Shown: positions 34,908 to 47,201, numbered from the stretch's first letter. The stretch is DNA of 64,000 nt from Brachynemurus nebulosus (GCA_035578155.1 JAPWDM010000005.1:54847954-54911953), one strand, 5' to 3'. The notes: generated by a model from the letters alone, not told the origin. Numbers and translations: made by a program.

Positions 34908-37599
34908 ATTTGAGGAAAGAAAATGATGAAATAACCAATAACGTATCCTTAACATCAAAACAAATCAATTTTAAACAAGACTACAAAGTAATACACTGGA
35001 ATATAACTGGATATTATAATATATATAACCTAAGTGAAAAAAATAAAAAATTACTTTATGAATCAAATATTATATGTTTGGTAGAAACTTGGCTTGTAGA
35101 AAACAAAATTCCATTACCGTCGTTTTTAAACAATTACCGTACTTTTAATGTTACAGCAAAGAAAGAAAATATAAAAGGAAGAGCGAGTGGAGGGCTTATG
35201 ATTCTGGTTAAAGATTCAAATGTAATTGCAATTGAAGAACTGGTCAAGACAGATACTGTAATAATAATTAAAATTAAATATGCTAAAAACACGCTCATAG
35301 TTGGAACAACGTATTTTAAACCTTACATAGAAAATGAAGATTTCATCAATACTTTTAAGGATCAATTGAACAATATTTTAAGCAATAATCTAAATAGCAC
35401 TGTAGTATTGACTGGTGATTATAACGCAAGAATAGGTAGCTGCATCGATACTGATGAAAACCTCTTTTTGAATAGAAACTTAAATAACTTAATGACATCT
35501 ACTGATACCGTGTTAAACAAAAGAGGCAAACAAGTAATTGAATGCATGGAAGATAACGGATTTATAGTTATAAATGGAAGATCGTACAGTGATCAACCTG
35601 CCCATCCTACTTGTGTAATGCCAAATGGAAAAAATGTTAACGATCTAATATGGATACATGTAAACGATTTAGAACTTGTCCAAGATTTTGAAGTGGAAGA
35701 AACAAGTGAATCACTATCAACGCATTTTATATGTAAGCTGATTTTAAATAATATTTTTTACCAGAATTGTATTAACTTAAGTAATAAAAACGAACTATTA
35801 CACTTAGTTATATGGAAAGAAAACAATAAAGTAGAGTATTCAATAAATATGAATAACAGTGAAAATATATATTTTAATAGTGAAAATATAAACGACTTAA
35901 ATGATAATTTAATTAATTCAATTAAGGTCGCAGCTGATACTTCAGGCATGAGCATTAAAAGAAGAAATGAAACTATGACGGAGAAAATAATATCGAGAAA
36001 AAATCCCTGGTATGATAAAGAATTAAAAACAGCCAAAAAGAATGTGAAAAAATCCTATAAAATATGGAGAAAAAAGGTTTTAAAAACGCTGAATTAAGAA
36101 TGTATCATAGGAAACGAAAACACTATAAAAAATTACTTAAAGACAAAAAACAAATATATAAAGATAAAATTATAACAGAATTGGCAAACACAAGAAATAC
36201 GGTGAAGTTCTGGAACGTAGTAAATAAATACAGAAAACAAAAATTTGAGCATACAAATATAAAGGTGGAAGATTGTGAAAATCACTTTAAACAAATATAT
36301 CGGAATAAAATAGTATCAAATATTGAATATTATGATGTGTTTAACCAGAATTTTGACTACAATATAACTGTGGACGAATTAGAATTAGCTTTAGTGAAAG
36401 TAAAAAATAAAAAATCGCCCGGACCGGATGGGATTTCCTATGAATTCATCAAGAACTTACCCAACAATTGGTTCCATTACTTGTTAAATTTTTATAATCA
36501 AATATTGGAAAAAGAAACTGTACCCGAAAAATGGACGCAATTTAAAGTATCTTTATTATACAAAAAAGGAGATAAATTAAATCTTAATAACTATCGTGAA
36601 ATAGCTTTAGCGAATTGTTTACTAAAAATTTTCACAAATATCATTAATCTAAGAATAACAGCGTTTCTGGAGGAGAATAATATTATTTCTGACATACAAA
36701 ATGGATTTAGACGTAATAGATCTTGTACGGATAACATATTCATACTTGATTCACTAATTAATATACACCTGAAAAGTAAAAATGAGTATTTATATGCCAT
36801 CTTTATCGACTTCAAAAGAGCTTTTAATGCAGTAAATCACGAATTGCTATGGAACAAGATGTATAACATAGGAATAAGCAGTAAAATAATACGTATAATT
36901 AAAAATATATATGATAATGCGTATATTAAAATTAAACTTGATAACAAAGAAACCAATGCTATTCAAAAAACGCCGTGAGCAGCGGGGCCCCATCACGGTA
37001 GTCGAATTTTCCCCTTCATCTTCGGTATTGAATGTCTACAAGCGAAATGTGATTGAAAGTCTACAACCGAATTGTCATTTTGTTGGTTTCAAAACTGGTG
37101 ATGAGTGTTCGGCTGATCGAGGCTTTAAAAAAAGGTTTTAAGTATTTAAGGGCTGTATCTCAGTAAATTTCAATTTTGTGCCGAAAACAGGTAGCAGAAA
37201 AAAAGCCAACACAATTCGTACGAGGACATTCCTGCCCATGTTTATCCGCTAATTGCCTTTATGTTTTAGTTTTAAAAATTAAAAAAGGACCTTAAATAGT
37301 AAACTGGAAGGCCTTTATAAAGATATTTTTTCTTTCCAAAAAAATCCAAAATTTCTATTTTATAAATACTAAAAATCCAAAATTCCTAATTTATAAATAA
37401 ACAGTGACTTTAATAACATTTTTAAATTACTTAATATGTATGTATTTCATTTGTCATAAAAGTAAGTTCACTTTTTTTTAAATTTTTTAAAATTACTATT
37501 CGCCTACTTGTATTTAGAATAAACATAATGCTTTTAAAACACATTTAACAATAGCATTCAATTCCGATGTAAAAATGAGTGAAGTGGGGGGAAAAGTGA

Positions 37600-38170
37600 T
37601 GCGGACTCCCTACAAGGTACTAGCTGGATACTAACTGAATACACGTACAAAATTTCAGCCCTCTAGGTTTCCTTATGGAGTCTCTAGACGTGTTAGAAAA
37701 CAAGCAAAAAAATTAAGGAAATATTGACGTAAAAATCGTGGGGGTAAGGGTTAAAAGTTGAAACCTCCAAAAAACAGTGTCTGGCTATTAGCTTAACCTG
37801 TACACCAAATTTCAGCCCTCTAGGTTTATTTGGGGAGATTTTGACCCGAACGAAACTGTTAAAAAACAAGAAAAATCATGTTCTTTTGGGTATAAAAATG
37901 GTGGGGGTAGGGGTTAAAAGTCGAGACCCCCAAAAGGCACCCCCTTGATACTAACTCAATCCGAATACAAAATTTCAGCCCTCTAGGTTTATTCGGGTGA
38001 CCTGTGCGAGTGGTACAAACTTCGAAAACGTCGAAAATGCATGAAATTGTAGCTTAAAAATGAGGGGGGTGAGGGTAAAATATTAAAACCTCCAAAAAGC
38101 ACAACCTAGGCACGAATTTTATCAACACACCAAATTTCAACCCTCTACGTTAATTCTGGGGGGCTGGGGG
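37600..38170 (+). repeat. Tandem array, period ~165 bp
   Basis: AAATTTCAGCCCTCTAGGTT recurs near 37646, 37811 and 37970, with a diverged unit near 38130. The units also share a GGGGGTxAGGGTTAAAA block and ACCTCCAAAAAG. Confidence 0.85.
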
Positions 38171-38468
38171 CCTGTTAGATCCAGCGAAAATCGTTTTTCC
38201 CCCCTCTACTCCCACCATATCATCCTAGGAAGCTGAATTTTGGATATGTTTTAGATAATTGACCGAAACATTATTTAAAACCGGTTTGGAAAAGTTTTAT
38301 TGCTTTTCCGCCCCCCACCACCCCCTTAAAGGTCGGGTCAGAAAAAAAATTTGCCCAAAATTTGACCCCACTTTGATAGTATGAGGTGCCTCGAAAATGA
38401 GCCCCATTTACCAAATTTCATCTCTTAACTTCCATAGGGGGGCCCTACACAAATTAAAAGGTGGCGGG

Positions 38469-38471
<3 letters not shown>

Positions 38472-38533
<62 letters not shown>
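38472..38533. repeat. (TA)n microsatellite
   Basis: About 62 bp of TA lies between the tandem array and the 3' end of the element inserted at 36965. Confidence 0.95.
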
Positions 38534-38537
<4 letters not shown>

Positions 38538-39514
38538 CATTTTTTTTTTCTACATATTCGTGTTCTACGGGTCCGAAAACGGATAGCGCCCCTACTCTCG
38601 CCTCTCGCAGCTCTTATCGTATAGACTGTATAAGTCTAATTTTTCGGAGAAAATTCGACTAATAAATATTGGAGTACTGCAGGGCGAGAGTTTGTCAGCT
38701 TTACTATTCAATATTTTCATAAATGACATTGAGGAATTTTTTAGGAAAAATGAACTTAGGCGTGTTTCTATTGATCACTCAAATGAAATTCTAATGTTAT
38801 TTTATGCAGATAATGCTGTTATTTTTGGATATTCCCCTTTCGATGTGCAAAAGAAGCTGGACTGTCTCAAAATGTATTGCGACCAAAATAAGCTTACAAT
38901 AAATACAGAGAAAACTAAGATTTGTGCCTTTAGAAAGTCTCCAAAGTGCAAAAGCTTCCCGAATTTAGATATGGAAACAATATAATTAGAACATGTAACG
39001 AATATACTTACCTGGGATTGAAATTTTCATCCACTGGTAAATATTTAAAAGCAACTGAAACAATGATATCTAAAGCCCATTTAGCATCTGGACGTATACG
39101 ACATATCTTATCAGCAATCAAGTCTGACTCGTGGGAATCAAAAATAAAACTTTACGACTCAATTGTAAAATCAACTTTATTATATGCGAGTGAAATCTGG
39201 GCGTGCAATTACTTTGACAAAATTGAAGCAGTTCAACTAAATTTCTTCAAGAAAATTCTAAATTTACCCCGAAATACACCAAACTTTATGATAAGACTTG
39301 AGGTAAATCAGCCGCTTTTAGCAGTAAATGTCTTCTCCAAAATGTTAAAATGGTGGCTACATCTTCTGAAACATCCAGACTCAAAAACAATTAAAAAATG
39401 TTTCAATCACTTAGTTAATTTGGACAGAAATAATATTATAATACCCCTGTCGCAGCATCTGCATAACATAGCGAATTTCCAAATTTTGGGGACTGGCGGA
39501 TCTCATCTAAGAAC

Positions 39515-39930
39515 TGTACCTATTTAAAATAGTTTAGCTTTCTAAGAGTAAAAGATTTTTTAAAATCGGCTGGGTAATTAGTTTTGATATTTTTGGGACC
39601 CAAGAACCCGAACGGACTTTGTGCAGCATAGTTGTATCCATCTAAAATAATTTAGTTCTCTAACAGTGAAAAAATTTTCAAAATCGTCGGTTAGTTTATT
39701 TTTTACAATAATGGAAACAGTAAACCCTGGCGGAAATCATACAACATAACCTTTATTCATCTAAAATAATTTTAGTAAAAAGTTTATCCTAACAGTAAAA
39801 AACGGGTCCTAGAGATTTCATATAACTTATGGTAGTCCGTAAGGTTCTTGTGGACATCATTTAATTACTTAATGAATTCAAATACTTTAACATACTAACG
39901 GTGAAAAAATTTTCAAAATTTTCGACATAC
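39515..39930 (+). repeat. Minisatellite of the Helentron-like family, ~125-bp units
   Basis: Units contain TATCCATCTAAAATAATTTA, CTCTAACAGTGAAAAAATTT and TCAAAATCGxCGGTTAGTTT. The same unit is tandem at 57228-57645 and appears inverted at 6962-7183. Confidence 0.8.
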
Positions 39931-42900
39931 GCTAAAAAAATCATTGAAAAATATTTGATATGTTTCGATCAATTAATGGTCAACATCAGCAAATAAAAGT
40001 TACTCAAATCGAAGAAAAGAATGAGTTATTTGTCCGTAGAAATTAAAATACAAATTCTGAAAACGAGCAAAGAAATATTGAAAAAACTAGATCGGCAAAA
40101 CATTCTGACAAATAACACTACCCAACCAATAGTCGCCAATTTGAATGAAACTTAACATACTTATTAAACAGCGAAAAATATTAAATACGTGTTTTTTTTT
40201 TTATTTCGGCTAAATACGCTTTTTAGGGGTAGAAAACACCATTCAACCTCTGTAGATGAAAACAGTTATAGCTAAATATTTTTGAAACGACATATTTTCT
40301 GAAAAAAGGGCTGAGTACCAAATTTGTAGAATTTAAAGCGATGCACTTGATAGTGACCCTGAAATCGATTTTCAAGGTCAGTTGAAAATGATTAGCCATT
40401 GCCGAACTTTGACCATATCCTGTACCTATAAGCAGTAATTTCATGTATTGACTCAATCTATCAATCTATCAATCTATTGTAGAAAAAATTAGAAGAAAAC
40501 ATTTTTGTAAGTAATTTTAGAAGTAAAGTTAAGAAAAGATTTAATATCACTCCAATTGTAAGTTAAACATTAACTTTATGTTATATTAGAAATTTTCAAA
40601 ATTTTTTAAAATTTTTATTGCTACTCTATAGTTATCATATTAGGAATTCAATTGAACATATGATTAACTATTATTTTGCCGATTGCGATTGAGCAAGTAA
40701 TTTTCAAAATTACTTCTTGATCACTTATTTTCTGTCTTGCATGTGAAATTCGTTCGAATATACTTTGAACCATTTAGGGATGAAAAGTAAACTACTCCTT
40801 TTGAAAAATATTAAATGATTTTCAAATGACTTTGGAAATTGACCTCAAGGTCATCTTCAAAGTCATCATCAAGTGCCTCACTTTGAACTCTATAACTTTG
40901 GTCCTAAGCACTTTTTTCAGAAAATATATCGTACCATAATCCACTTCTATGTTGATTCCTGGTCTCTTTTCCTGCGTTTCTAATATTTATGTCAATAAAA
41001 AATGTGCTACCGTAGACAAGGATGAATAGGTACGCATTCAGACTTCACACCGTATTTTTTGTATTTATTTTATGAGTACCTAATCTTTAATATATTAAAA
41101 ATTTACGCGAAGATGGTCACTTTATCAGCAGTATCCAAAAAAATTTAAAAATATCGGTGGTTTTTGAAAAATTAACAAAAATCGTATAATTTCTTCTCTA
41201 TGAAAAATTGGGGTCAAAAGAGACGAGAAAAGAGTAAATGGGGACAACCCGTAGGGTCGACCAAAATTGAAATTCTAATATAAAATAATTTCGAACTTTT
41301 TGTATTTATACATTAAAAAAAGAAATAATAGGTACTTGATGATTTTCTGTAAAAATAAACGTAGAATCTAAAATAAAGTTTATATACCCCTGTCGTTTAC
41401 CCCTAAGTTTATATTCCTCCTATTCTTATTTTAGTTCAAAAAATAATTTTTCAAAAGACTAAGACATAATAATTAATAACAGTGAGATTCTACGTCCATT
41501 TTCAGACTTTTGTCTAATACAGACGTTACCTAGAATTTTTTTTATCTACAAAAACATCAGTCTACAGAATTTAATTTATTAGTTAGGAAAATAATTCAAA
41601 TATGTCTCACTAACAATAAATGTCTTAAATGAGTTTAAAAAATCAAAACGATACTGTTTATTAAATTGCGTAAAAGCTAGTAAATGCAATAACAGATATG
41701 ATGAATTTATAAGGATTTTCTTGTACTACAAAATCTTAAAAATATGGGAACGCGTACTTTTTTTTCGTTAATTGTGTTTTATTTTTTTGCACAAAATTTT
41801 AAAAATACTTTATTTTCTTAAGAAAGGGAGGCAACTTTAGTCACAGATATGCCTATGAAAAGTTTTTGGTAATCCGGGAAAAACGAAAACACTTTTTAAA
41901 ATTTTTTTATTGTTAAAATCGAAATGTTCTTTTAAAGAGGGTTAAAATTACCATATTTTGACACAATCACTCCCTAACTAACGAGCCTTACTTAATATTA
42001 GAAAATTGAGAAAAAACACGTCAATTAGATTTTTTTACACAGATTTTATTTGTTATATAATTCAAAAGGATATTTTAAAAATGTGTATGAATGGCTTTCA
42101 TTAAATAAATTTCAATATATTTTCCATTTATTTTAACAGTGGAATGTCCTTATTAGTGGCTATACTTTCGGCTTGGAGCGAATTAGACGAAGATTTTCGT
42201 CTAAAACCAAATTTAATAATTAATTAAAGAAATAAAAAAAAAATTTGTGGATTTCCTACCGTTCAAATATAATCTTTATTGTATGTAAAAATGTTATTAC
42301 ATTTTTTCAAAAAACTGTAAGTAAACTGTAAAATTTTCTTTACAAATATGTTAAAATAGAGAAATGTTTCCTTTTTAATTTATTTTTAACTCTTTTTAAA
42401 TGATTCACTTTAAAATTTTTTAATATTTCTTAATCGCAATTTCATAAAAGAATGTGTCAAAATTTAAAAAAATTTTTCTTTGTTAAAAAAAAAAAATTGA
42501 ATGTGCAAAATTATTTAATACTAGAATACTCTCATTATACAATTCTAATCATAACTGTATTGTCAATTGGATAGAAAATTACGTAAAAATATTATTGTTT
42601 GAATATGATTTAACGTAATTTTTATACGATTGATGCAAACTCTTATTAATTTTAGGAAGGTGTAAATATAATCTAAATTCTGATCATATCACATAAAAAG
42701 CTGCGCCGTGTTTTTTTATCTAAAAAAAAATGGAACAGAGATACATTATAAAAACATTTAACTGACAGAGAAATAGAATATAGCCGAATCGTTAAATTGG
42801 ATTAAAAAAATCATGACACGCTACTTATAAAGCGGTTTTTTTCGAATTTAGCTCGCAAAAAATGAGACAGAAAAAAAAAGAATGCGAGTGCGAGTGAAAT

Positions 42901-43189
42901 GGAGAACGACATATTTCCTAGTTTTTCTCGAAAAGTAAATAATTTAGAGCAACGGTATAAAAACATTTTTGATGCATTTTACCTTTTACTATGGCTTGGT
43001 GTAAAAAAAAAATTGAAAAATTGCTTAATTCTGGCAAAAAACTCATTTTGTTGACAAAAAACGCCCGGAAAACCTACTTCTGGGCATCCGACATGTCTGG
43101 CTAACGAACTCATCCAACGATTTGGAAAATCGAATTTGCACACAAAATTTCATAAGCATTAAACGTTTCGTTCGAGAGTTATCGCGCGG

Positions 43190-43192
<3 letters not shown>

Positions 43193-43270
<78 letters not shown>
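43193..43270. repeat. (TA)n microsatellite inside Helentron-like element
   Basis: 78 bp of TA between GCGCGGATACA and AATTTTAGTGAATATC. Compare 6438-6498 and 26350 for the same site in other copies. Confidence 0.95.
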
Positions 43271-43273
<3 letters not shown>

Positions 43274-45139
43274 TTTAGTGAATATCATTTTCGTATTCTA
43301 GGGACCTCAAAACATATTTCTGATATGGTCCCGGGCTTAGGTTGCACCATGACACCTGGCGTAAAAGCTGAATTTCCAGTTTTGGAAATTCGCTAAAAAA
43401 TAATTGGTGTACTAAACTTAAAAACATTTTGAATGATATTGGCAAAAAAGAACTATGGACATTGCAAAATATAAACCCAAACAATGTAAATGAATTAATT
43501 ACACTTTACGAAGTATATGTAAAGAACAAAGATATTATACGAATAAAAGAAACAAATTATAACCTGCATTATAATCTTTTGTATGAAAAATATAGTTTTA
43601 ACGACAGTTATTTATATTTAAGATGTAGTTTGAAAAAGCAAAGAGTTATAAGTCAACTAAGACTAGGCAATCGAGCAAGAATTAGGATTTGTGCGGAAAA
43701 TAATATTTATTTTATAAACCAAAATGAAATATGTTCCATGTGTAATCTTCAAGAACTTGAGAGCATATATCACTTTCTTATAAAATGCCCAATATTTAAC
43801 TATATTCGAAATAAATATATTGTACAATATATTGTGGATGATATTGAAAATAAAAACTATTGTATTCAAAGAATTCTTAATATAGAGAATCTGAGACAAT
43901 TAGATAATGTATTTCACTTTACAATTTATGCTCTTAGATTGCGAAGATTGCATATGGAAGAATTTGTATAAACCTCGAACTCGAAAAGTCTGCTTAGATT
44001 TTTATTTTATAAAGTACTAAAAAAAAAAAAAGAAATAATAATAATATTCAGATATCAATTCTTGACTTACAACTACAAAACAAGAAATGTGCTTACTCAG
44101 TGAATCCAAAATAAGAAATTGTATTTATAAGAAATTGTATTTATAGAAACGATCTCCAATATTTCAAAAACATCGTGAAAGTTAATGTCTTCAATAGAAA
44201 TTTTCAAAAAATATGCATTCAGCACATTTTTCTACAATAATTGACATTAAAATTTGTTAACCAAGCTCTGAATAAAAATACTAATATTATAATTTAAAAA
44301 AAAAAAAAAAACTTCTAAGTTGTAATTATGTATGTAATTTTAATAATGTACACTGAGTTATAACTAGGTTATATGTAATTCTATATGTTATATGTAAAAT
44401 CTTCACTGAGTTCCTTTGTTAAGCCTTGTATTGGGTAAAACAAATAAAATATTTATTTATTTATTTATTTATTTAAATTGTTTACAAAAATTACCTCTTA
44501 GTATTTTGTCGTTCATGTGTCCGTTTTCAAGAAGAAAAAAACAATTTTCAATTACTGTTCTTACTATAAAACCGGTTTCGGTTCTCGTATTAACTGCTGA
44601 GGTCATTTTATGAAAAAGTTTTACCAACAAAAAGGTGAAGACGCTTCATTTCTACAGTATGACCACATAATTTGTTTTTAATTTAATATAGAAAAATATT
44701 TTTAAAAAACAAGAAACGGGACACTCTGTATCTTGGAAACTAAGCGTTTTCGGACCTGGGTATATATAAACTTTTTTACATAAAAAAACCTCAGCAATCA
44801 CCCATTAAAATTTTTCGCACTTATTCACTAACGCCCTGTATATATTTTAAATTTTGTAATTACTAATTATGTTGAAGACGATTACAGCGGTGTTAACAAG
44901 CTGAATTTTATCCGCAGAGGTTCAGAGTCCGAGTTTGATTGAACAAAGATAGTTGAAGCCGATATTATTTAGGTTTATAGGTGTCTACGGCGTTCTCAAT
45001 TTCTCTGAACCGTTTGGTCACCGAAGAGATGGACCAAACCCTTCCCTAAGACGCGAACGGCAATTTTGCTATCTCTTCTGTATCTACGTAAAAGATAATA
45101 AACTTGAACATATTATATTGAAAATAAACTTGAACATAT

Positions 45140-45255
45140 TACATATTGACCAGTACAGTTACGGTCGGGTGGAACAGTGGAGGAGTCGTCGGACCACCGA
45201 TGCCAAGGGCCCGGGTTCAATCCCCGTCGGCGACGACAATCTACACTTTTTTTTA
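45140..45255 (+). repeat. tRNA-like SINE head
   Basis: GGTGGAACAGTGGAGGAG resembles a D-arm/A-box region, and GGCCCGGGTTCAATCCCCG is a T-arm with B box. The ends GTCG...CGAC can pair in part. A T run follows. It is distinct from the tRNA-Thr-type SINE at 57845. It lies in an insert absent from the 54232 copy of the host element. Confidence 0.65.
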
Positions 45256-45279
45256 GTAGCTCTTTTTTCTTCCACTTTA

Positions 45280-45742
45280 TGTAATGGTGGAACATTCGAG
45301 AATCTTCGATAAGCTCCACAACGAAGAAAACAACCACGTAACCGACATCACAACAACAAGACGTCAGCACTCTAATGGGTATATAAGTCGGTCACGCCAG
45401 ATTGTAGAAATCAGTCGAAAACAAAGTGTTGGAACGAAATCAGTTGGAAATCGAGTGTCACGTCGGAGATCAGTCTAAAGTCAAGTGTTGGAGCGAGCAG
45501 TCGAACAGTTCAGTGGAAAGAAGTAGTGAATTAGTCAGTGGACATTGTGGACAACCGAACAGGATTAGTGGAACGATTTGACTTAGAAAAATATTCTATT
45601 AACAAACATTGTTAACTACATTTTAAATTGTTTAATAAATTGTTATTTTTGGAAAATTTACTATCGTATTATTTTGGAACCATACGTTGGAAAGTTGGGT
45701 GCTTCAACAGTGTTCATAGGGGTGAACCAGAGTACCACAACA
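45280..45742 (+). mobile_element. Possible solo LTR
   Basis: The block runs TGTAATGGTGGAACATTC to ...AGTACCACAACA. It contains GGGTATATAAGTCGGTC (TATA-like) about 100 bp in and TTTAATAAATTGTTATTTTT (polyadenylation-like) about 100 bp before the end. TG...CA termini and this layout suit an LTR. No target duplication is visible and no internal region is present, so the call is tentative. Confidence 0.45.
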
Positions 45743-46293
45743 ATAGTTAATTCTGCTTAGAATGGTTATCTGTACCCATGTACATAATAAACCGTATCAA
45801 TCGTATCGGTGCAACAATCATTGCAAAATAAATTTGCATATTCCGGCAAAATGCGGTACCTATACTCATTTTTGTAAAAAATTAGAATATGTGCGCCCAT
45901 TATATGAATAAAACAAACGATGAATATAGGTATATAGAAAGAAAAATTAGAGCGTAAAGTAGAATATTTTTAAAATATTTAGAAAATACAGAAATATTAT
46001 TTGATATAGTTTTCAAGAAACTTAACGACTACACACAAAACAGTCAAAAATTAAAACTTGTTAAAAAATTACAGAACTTAAAAGGTACGTAAAATTGTAA
46101 TAACAATTTTACATGTAAGATTTTAATCTGTACTTTGTAAAGCATCAACTGAATTGCCTGTAAAATTGTCAAAAAAATGTCTGTAAAATTACATATTTGT
46201 AATAATTTTTTATACAACACCTGTAACTTAAATATTTACATATTTGTAAAAAAAATACCTGTAAATTGTAAATTATGGTTTTATGAAAGAGGC

Positions 46294-46500
46294 CCCTGGG
46301 CCCTATTTCATAAAAGTACAAGTTACAGTTTTACAATTTTACAATTACAGGTGCTTGTAATGCACCACTTACAATTTTAGGTGTTGCACAAAACAATTCT
46401 TACAATTTCTTAACTTTTTTACAATTGTAAATGATATCCATAGAAACGTATCAATAAAATTAATATCTTTTTTGCCAGTTATTATATCAAGAAAAAAGAT
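46294..46500 (+). mobile_element. Partial second copy of the outermost TIR element
   Basis: GGGCCCTATTTCATAAAAGT and CTTACAATTTCTTAACTTTT match 32999-33170. It starts exactly where the first copy ends, so the two abut end to end. Confidence 0.75.
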
Positions 46501-47201
46501 ATTTTTTGCGCGCCAAGAATATTAAAAATTTGCTTTAAAGTAAGCGAAAACAGTCTAAACGAACAGAAAAATAACTTTTTTCTATATCCCAATCAAATCT
46601 TGATTTGTACCATCCCCGCATACGTCCCGTAAAGTCGGTTGGAGAATAGACTTTATATAATATGTCTTTAAAGAAATTAGTTTATCTAAATTATAAGCGT
46701 CGCCCACAATAGATTTGAAAAGGCTTTTGTGTGATAAAATCTTAACTTGAGAGAATATGTCCGATCAGCTTTTCATATTTTTTACTATTTCTGTTCTTAA
46801 ATATCAGTATCTAACACTAGTAAAACATTCTGTTTTTATGTACAAAAGTATGAGGATTTCTTCACACACTACATATTTTTAGGTGGGCCCTTTTTAGACA
46901 GAAAGGAAATATAGATTTTGATATGAAGCCTATCTGTCATTCTTGTTTATCTTTCAAATTTACATATTTATTTTTAAAATTTAATTTGTACAAGGAAAAG
47001 TGCACGGATTGTCAACATTATTAGTCTGTATTTAATATCAAGTAGAGTGGTGTCAATAATATTTTGAATTTAGTAGTCATAGATGAAAATTTTTTACCAT
47101 ACATTTGACGATTTTTAATCTTGTATAATTATCGAACTTATTACTTAACTATTTTAATGTAAAAATTGTTTGTTTCGGCATTGCTGACATCAAATACGAG
47201 T
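46501..47201. other. AT-rich gap, nothing recognised
   Basis: No open frame, array or paired terminal repeats that I can support. Confidence 0.4.

Larger units (their letters stand above)
36965..38640 (+). mobile_element. Insert in LINE ORF2: minisatellite-bearing element
   Basis: It begins CGCCGTGAGCAGCGGGGCCC and splits ORF2 between NKETNAIQ and SEKIRLINIGVLQ. The first ~360 bp recur inverted at 58480-58835, and the extreme end recurs at 59010-59050. The middle is a tandem array, then a TA microsatellite. The last bases, AGACTGTATAAGTCTAA followed by T, form a small hairpin plus CTAA. That ending recalls Helitron-type termini, but the 5' end is not diagnostic. Confidence 0.7.
39441..43395 (+). 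mobile_element. Helentron-like element inserted in LINE ORF2
   Basis: It opens with TACCCCTGTCGCAGCA and closes with the hairpin GAATTTCCAGTTTTGGAAAT(TC) then GCTAAAA. The 5' AGCGAATTTCC and 3' GGAAATTCGCT form an asymmetric inverted repeat. It carries a minisatellite (39515-39930) and a TA tract (43193-43270). LINE coding resumes at about 43399 (NWCTKLKN). The 2-kb middle (39930-41880) has no recognisable gene. No Rep/helicase was found, so it is non-autonomous. Confidence 0.7.
34901..43971 (+). pseudogene. LINE ORF2: endonuclease and reverse transcriptase, in pieces
   Basis: ORF2 would nick target DNA and reverse-transcribe the element. Segment 1 (34901-36097) is an APE-type endonuclease with IICLVETWL, GLMILVKD, VVLTGDYNARIG and ESLSTHF where SDH is usual. 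A one-base shift in an A run near 36070 leads to segment 2 (36064-36964): SPGPDGISYEF, LNNYREIALANCLLKI, NGFRRNRSCTDN and FIDFKRAFNAV. After an insert, 38630-39440 has GVLQGESLSALLF and FYADNAVIFG, so the YADD box is YADN. After a second insert, 43399-43971 ends in CSMCNLQELESIYHF plus Cys, a CCHC-like motif, and ALRLRRLHMEEFV. Without inserts it would be about 1,150 codons. It is dead through the shift, the insertions and the altered catalytic Asp. Confidence 0.92.
33440..44475 (+). mobile_element. APE-type non-LTR retrotransposon (LINE), interrupted
   Basis: Two overlapping frames (ORF1 34026-34907, ORF2 from 34901) are followed by a 3' region ending in TTTA tetranucleotide repeats (44455-44475). 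ORF2 is split by two inserted elements (about 36965-38640 and 39441-43395). The 5' boundary is approximate. The coding order of ORF1, endonuclease, reverse transcriptase and a C-terminal Cys/His motif fits the CR1/L2-like or R1-like assemblage. I do not assign a clade. Confidence 0.9.
33172..44838. mobile_element. Second-level TIR element carrying a LINE
   Basis: CAGGGTGTTAGTGAATAAGT at 33172 is matched inverted at the right end (TTATTCACTAACGCCCTG, to 44838). Homology continues for about 135 bp (TGGGTGATTGCTGAGGTTTT, TCCGAAAACGCTTAGTTTCC). TATA stands on both sides (33168-33171 and 44839-44842). Excluding the LINE, its interior is only a few hundred bases, so it is MITE-like. Confidence 0.85.
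32999..46293. mobile_element. Outermost TIR element of a five-level nest
   Basis: The left end GGCCTATTGTATAAAAGTAC (32999-33018) and right end GGTTTTATGAAAGAGGCCCC (to 46293) are inverted. The element's own sequence is 32999-33171 plus 44839-46293. Its right part is collinear with a second copy at 54232-55192 (TCTGCGGATAAAA/TCCGCAGAG block, TTTGGTCACCGAAGAGATG, TTGTAAATTGTAAATT). The copy at 54232 lacks the material inserted near 45150-45742, giving an empty site. No coding capacity is seen. Confidence 0.75.
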
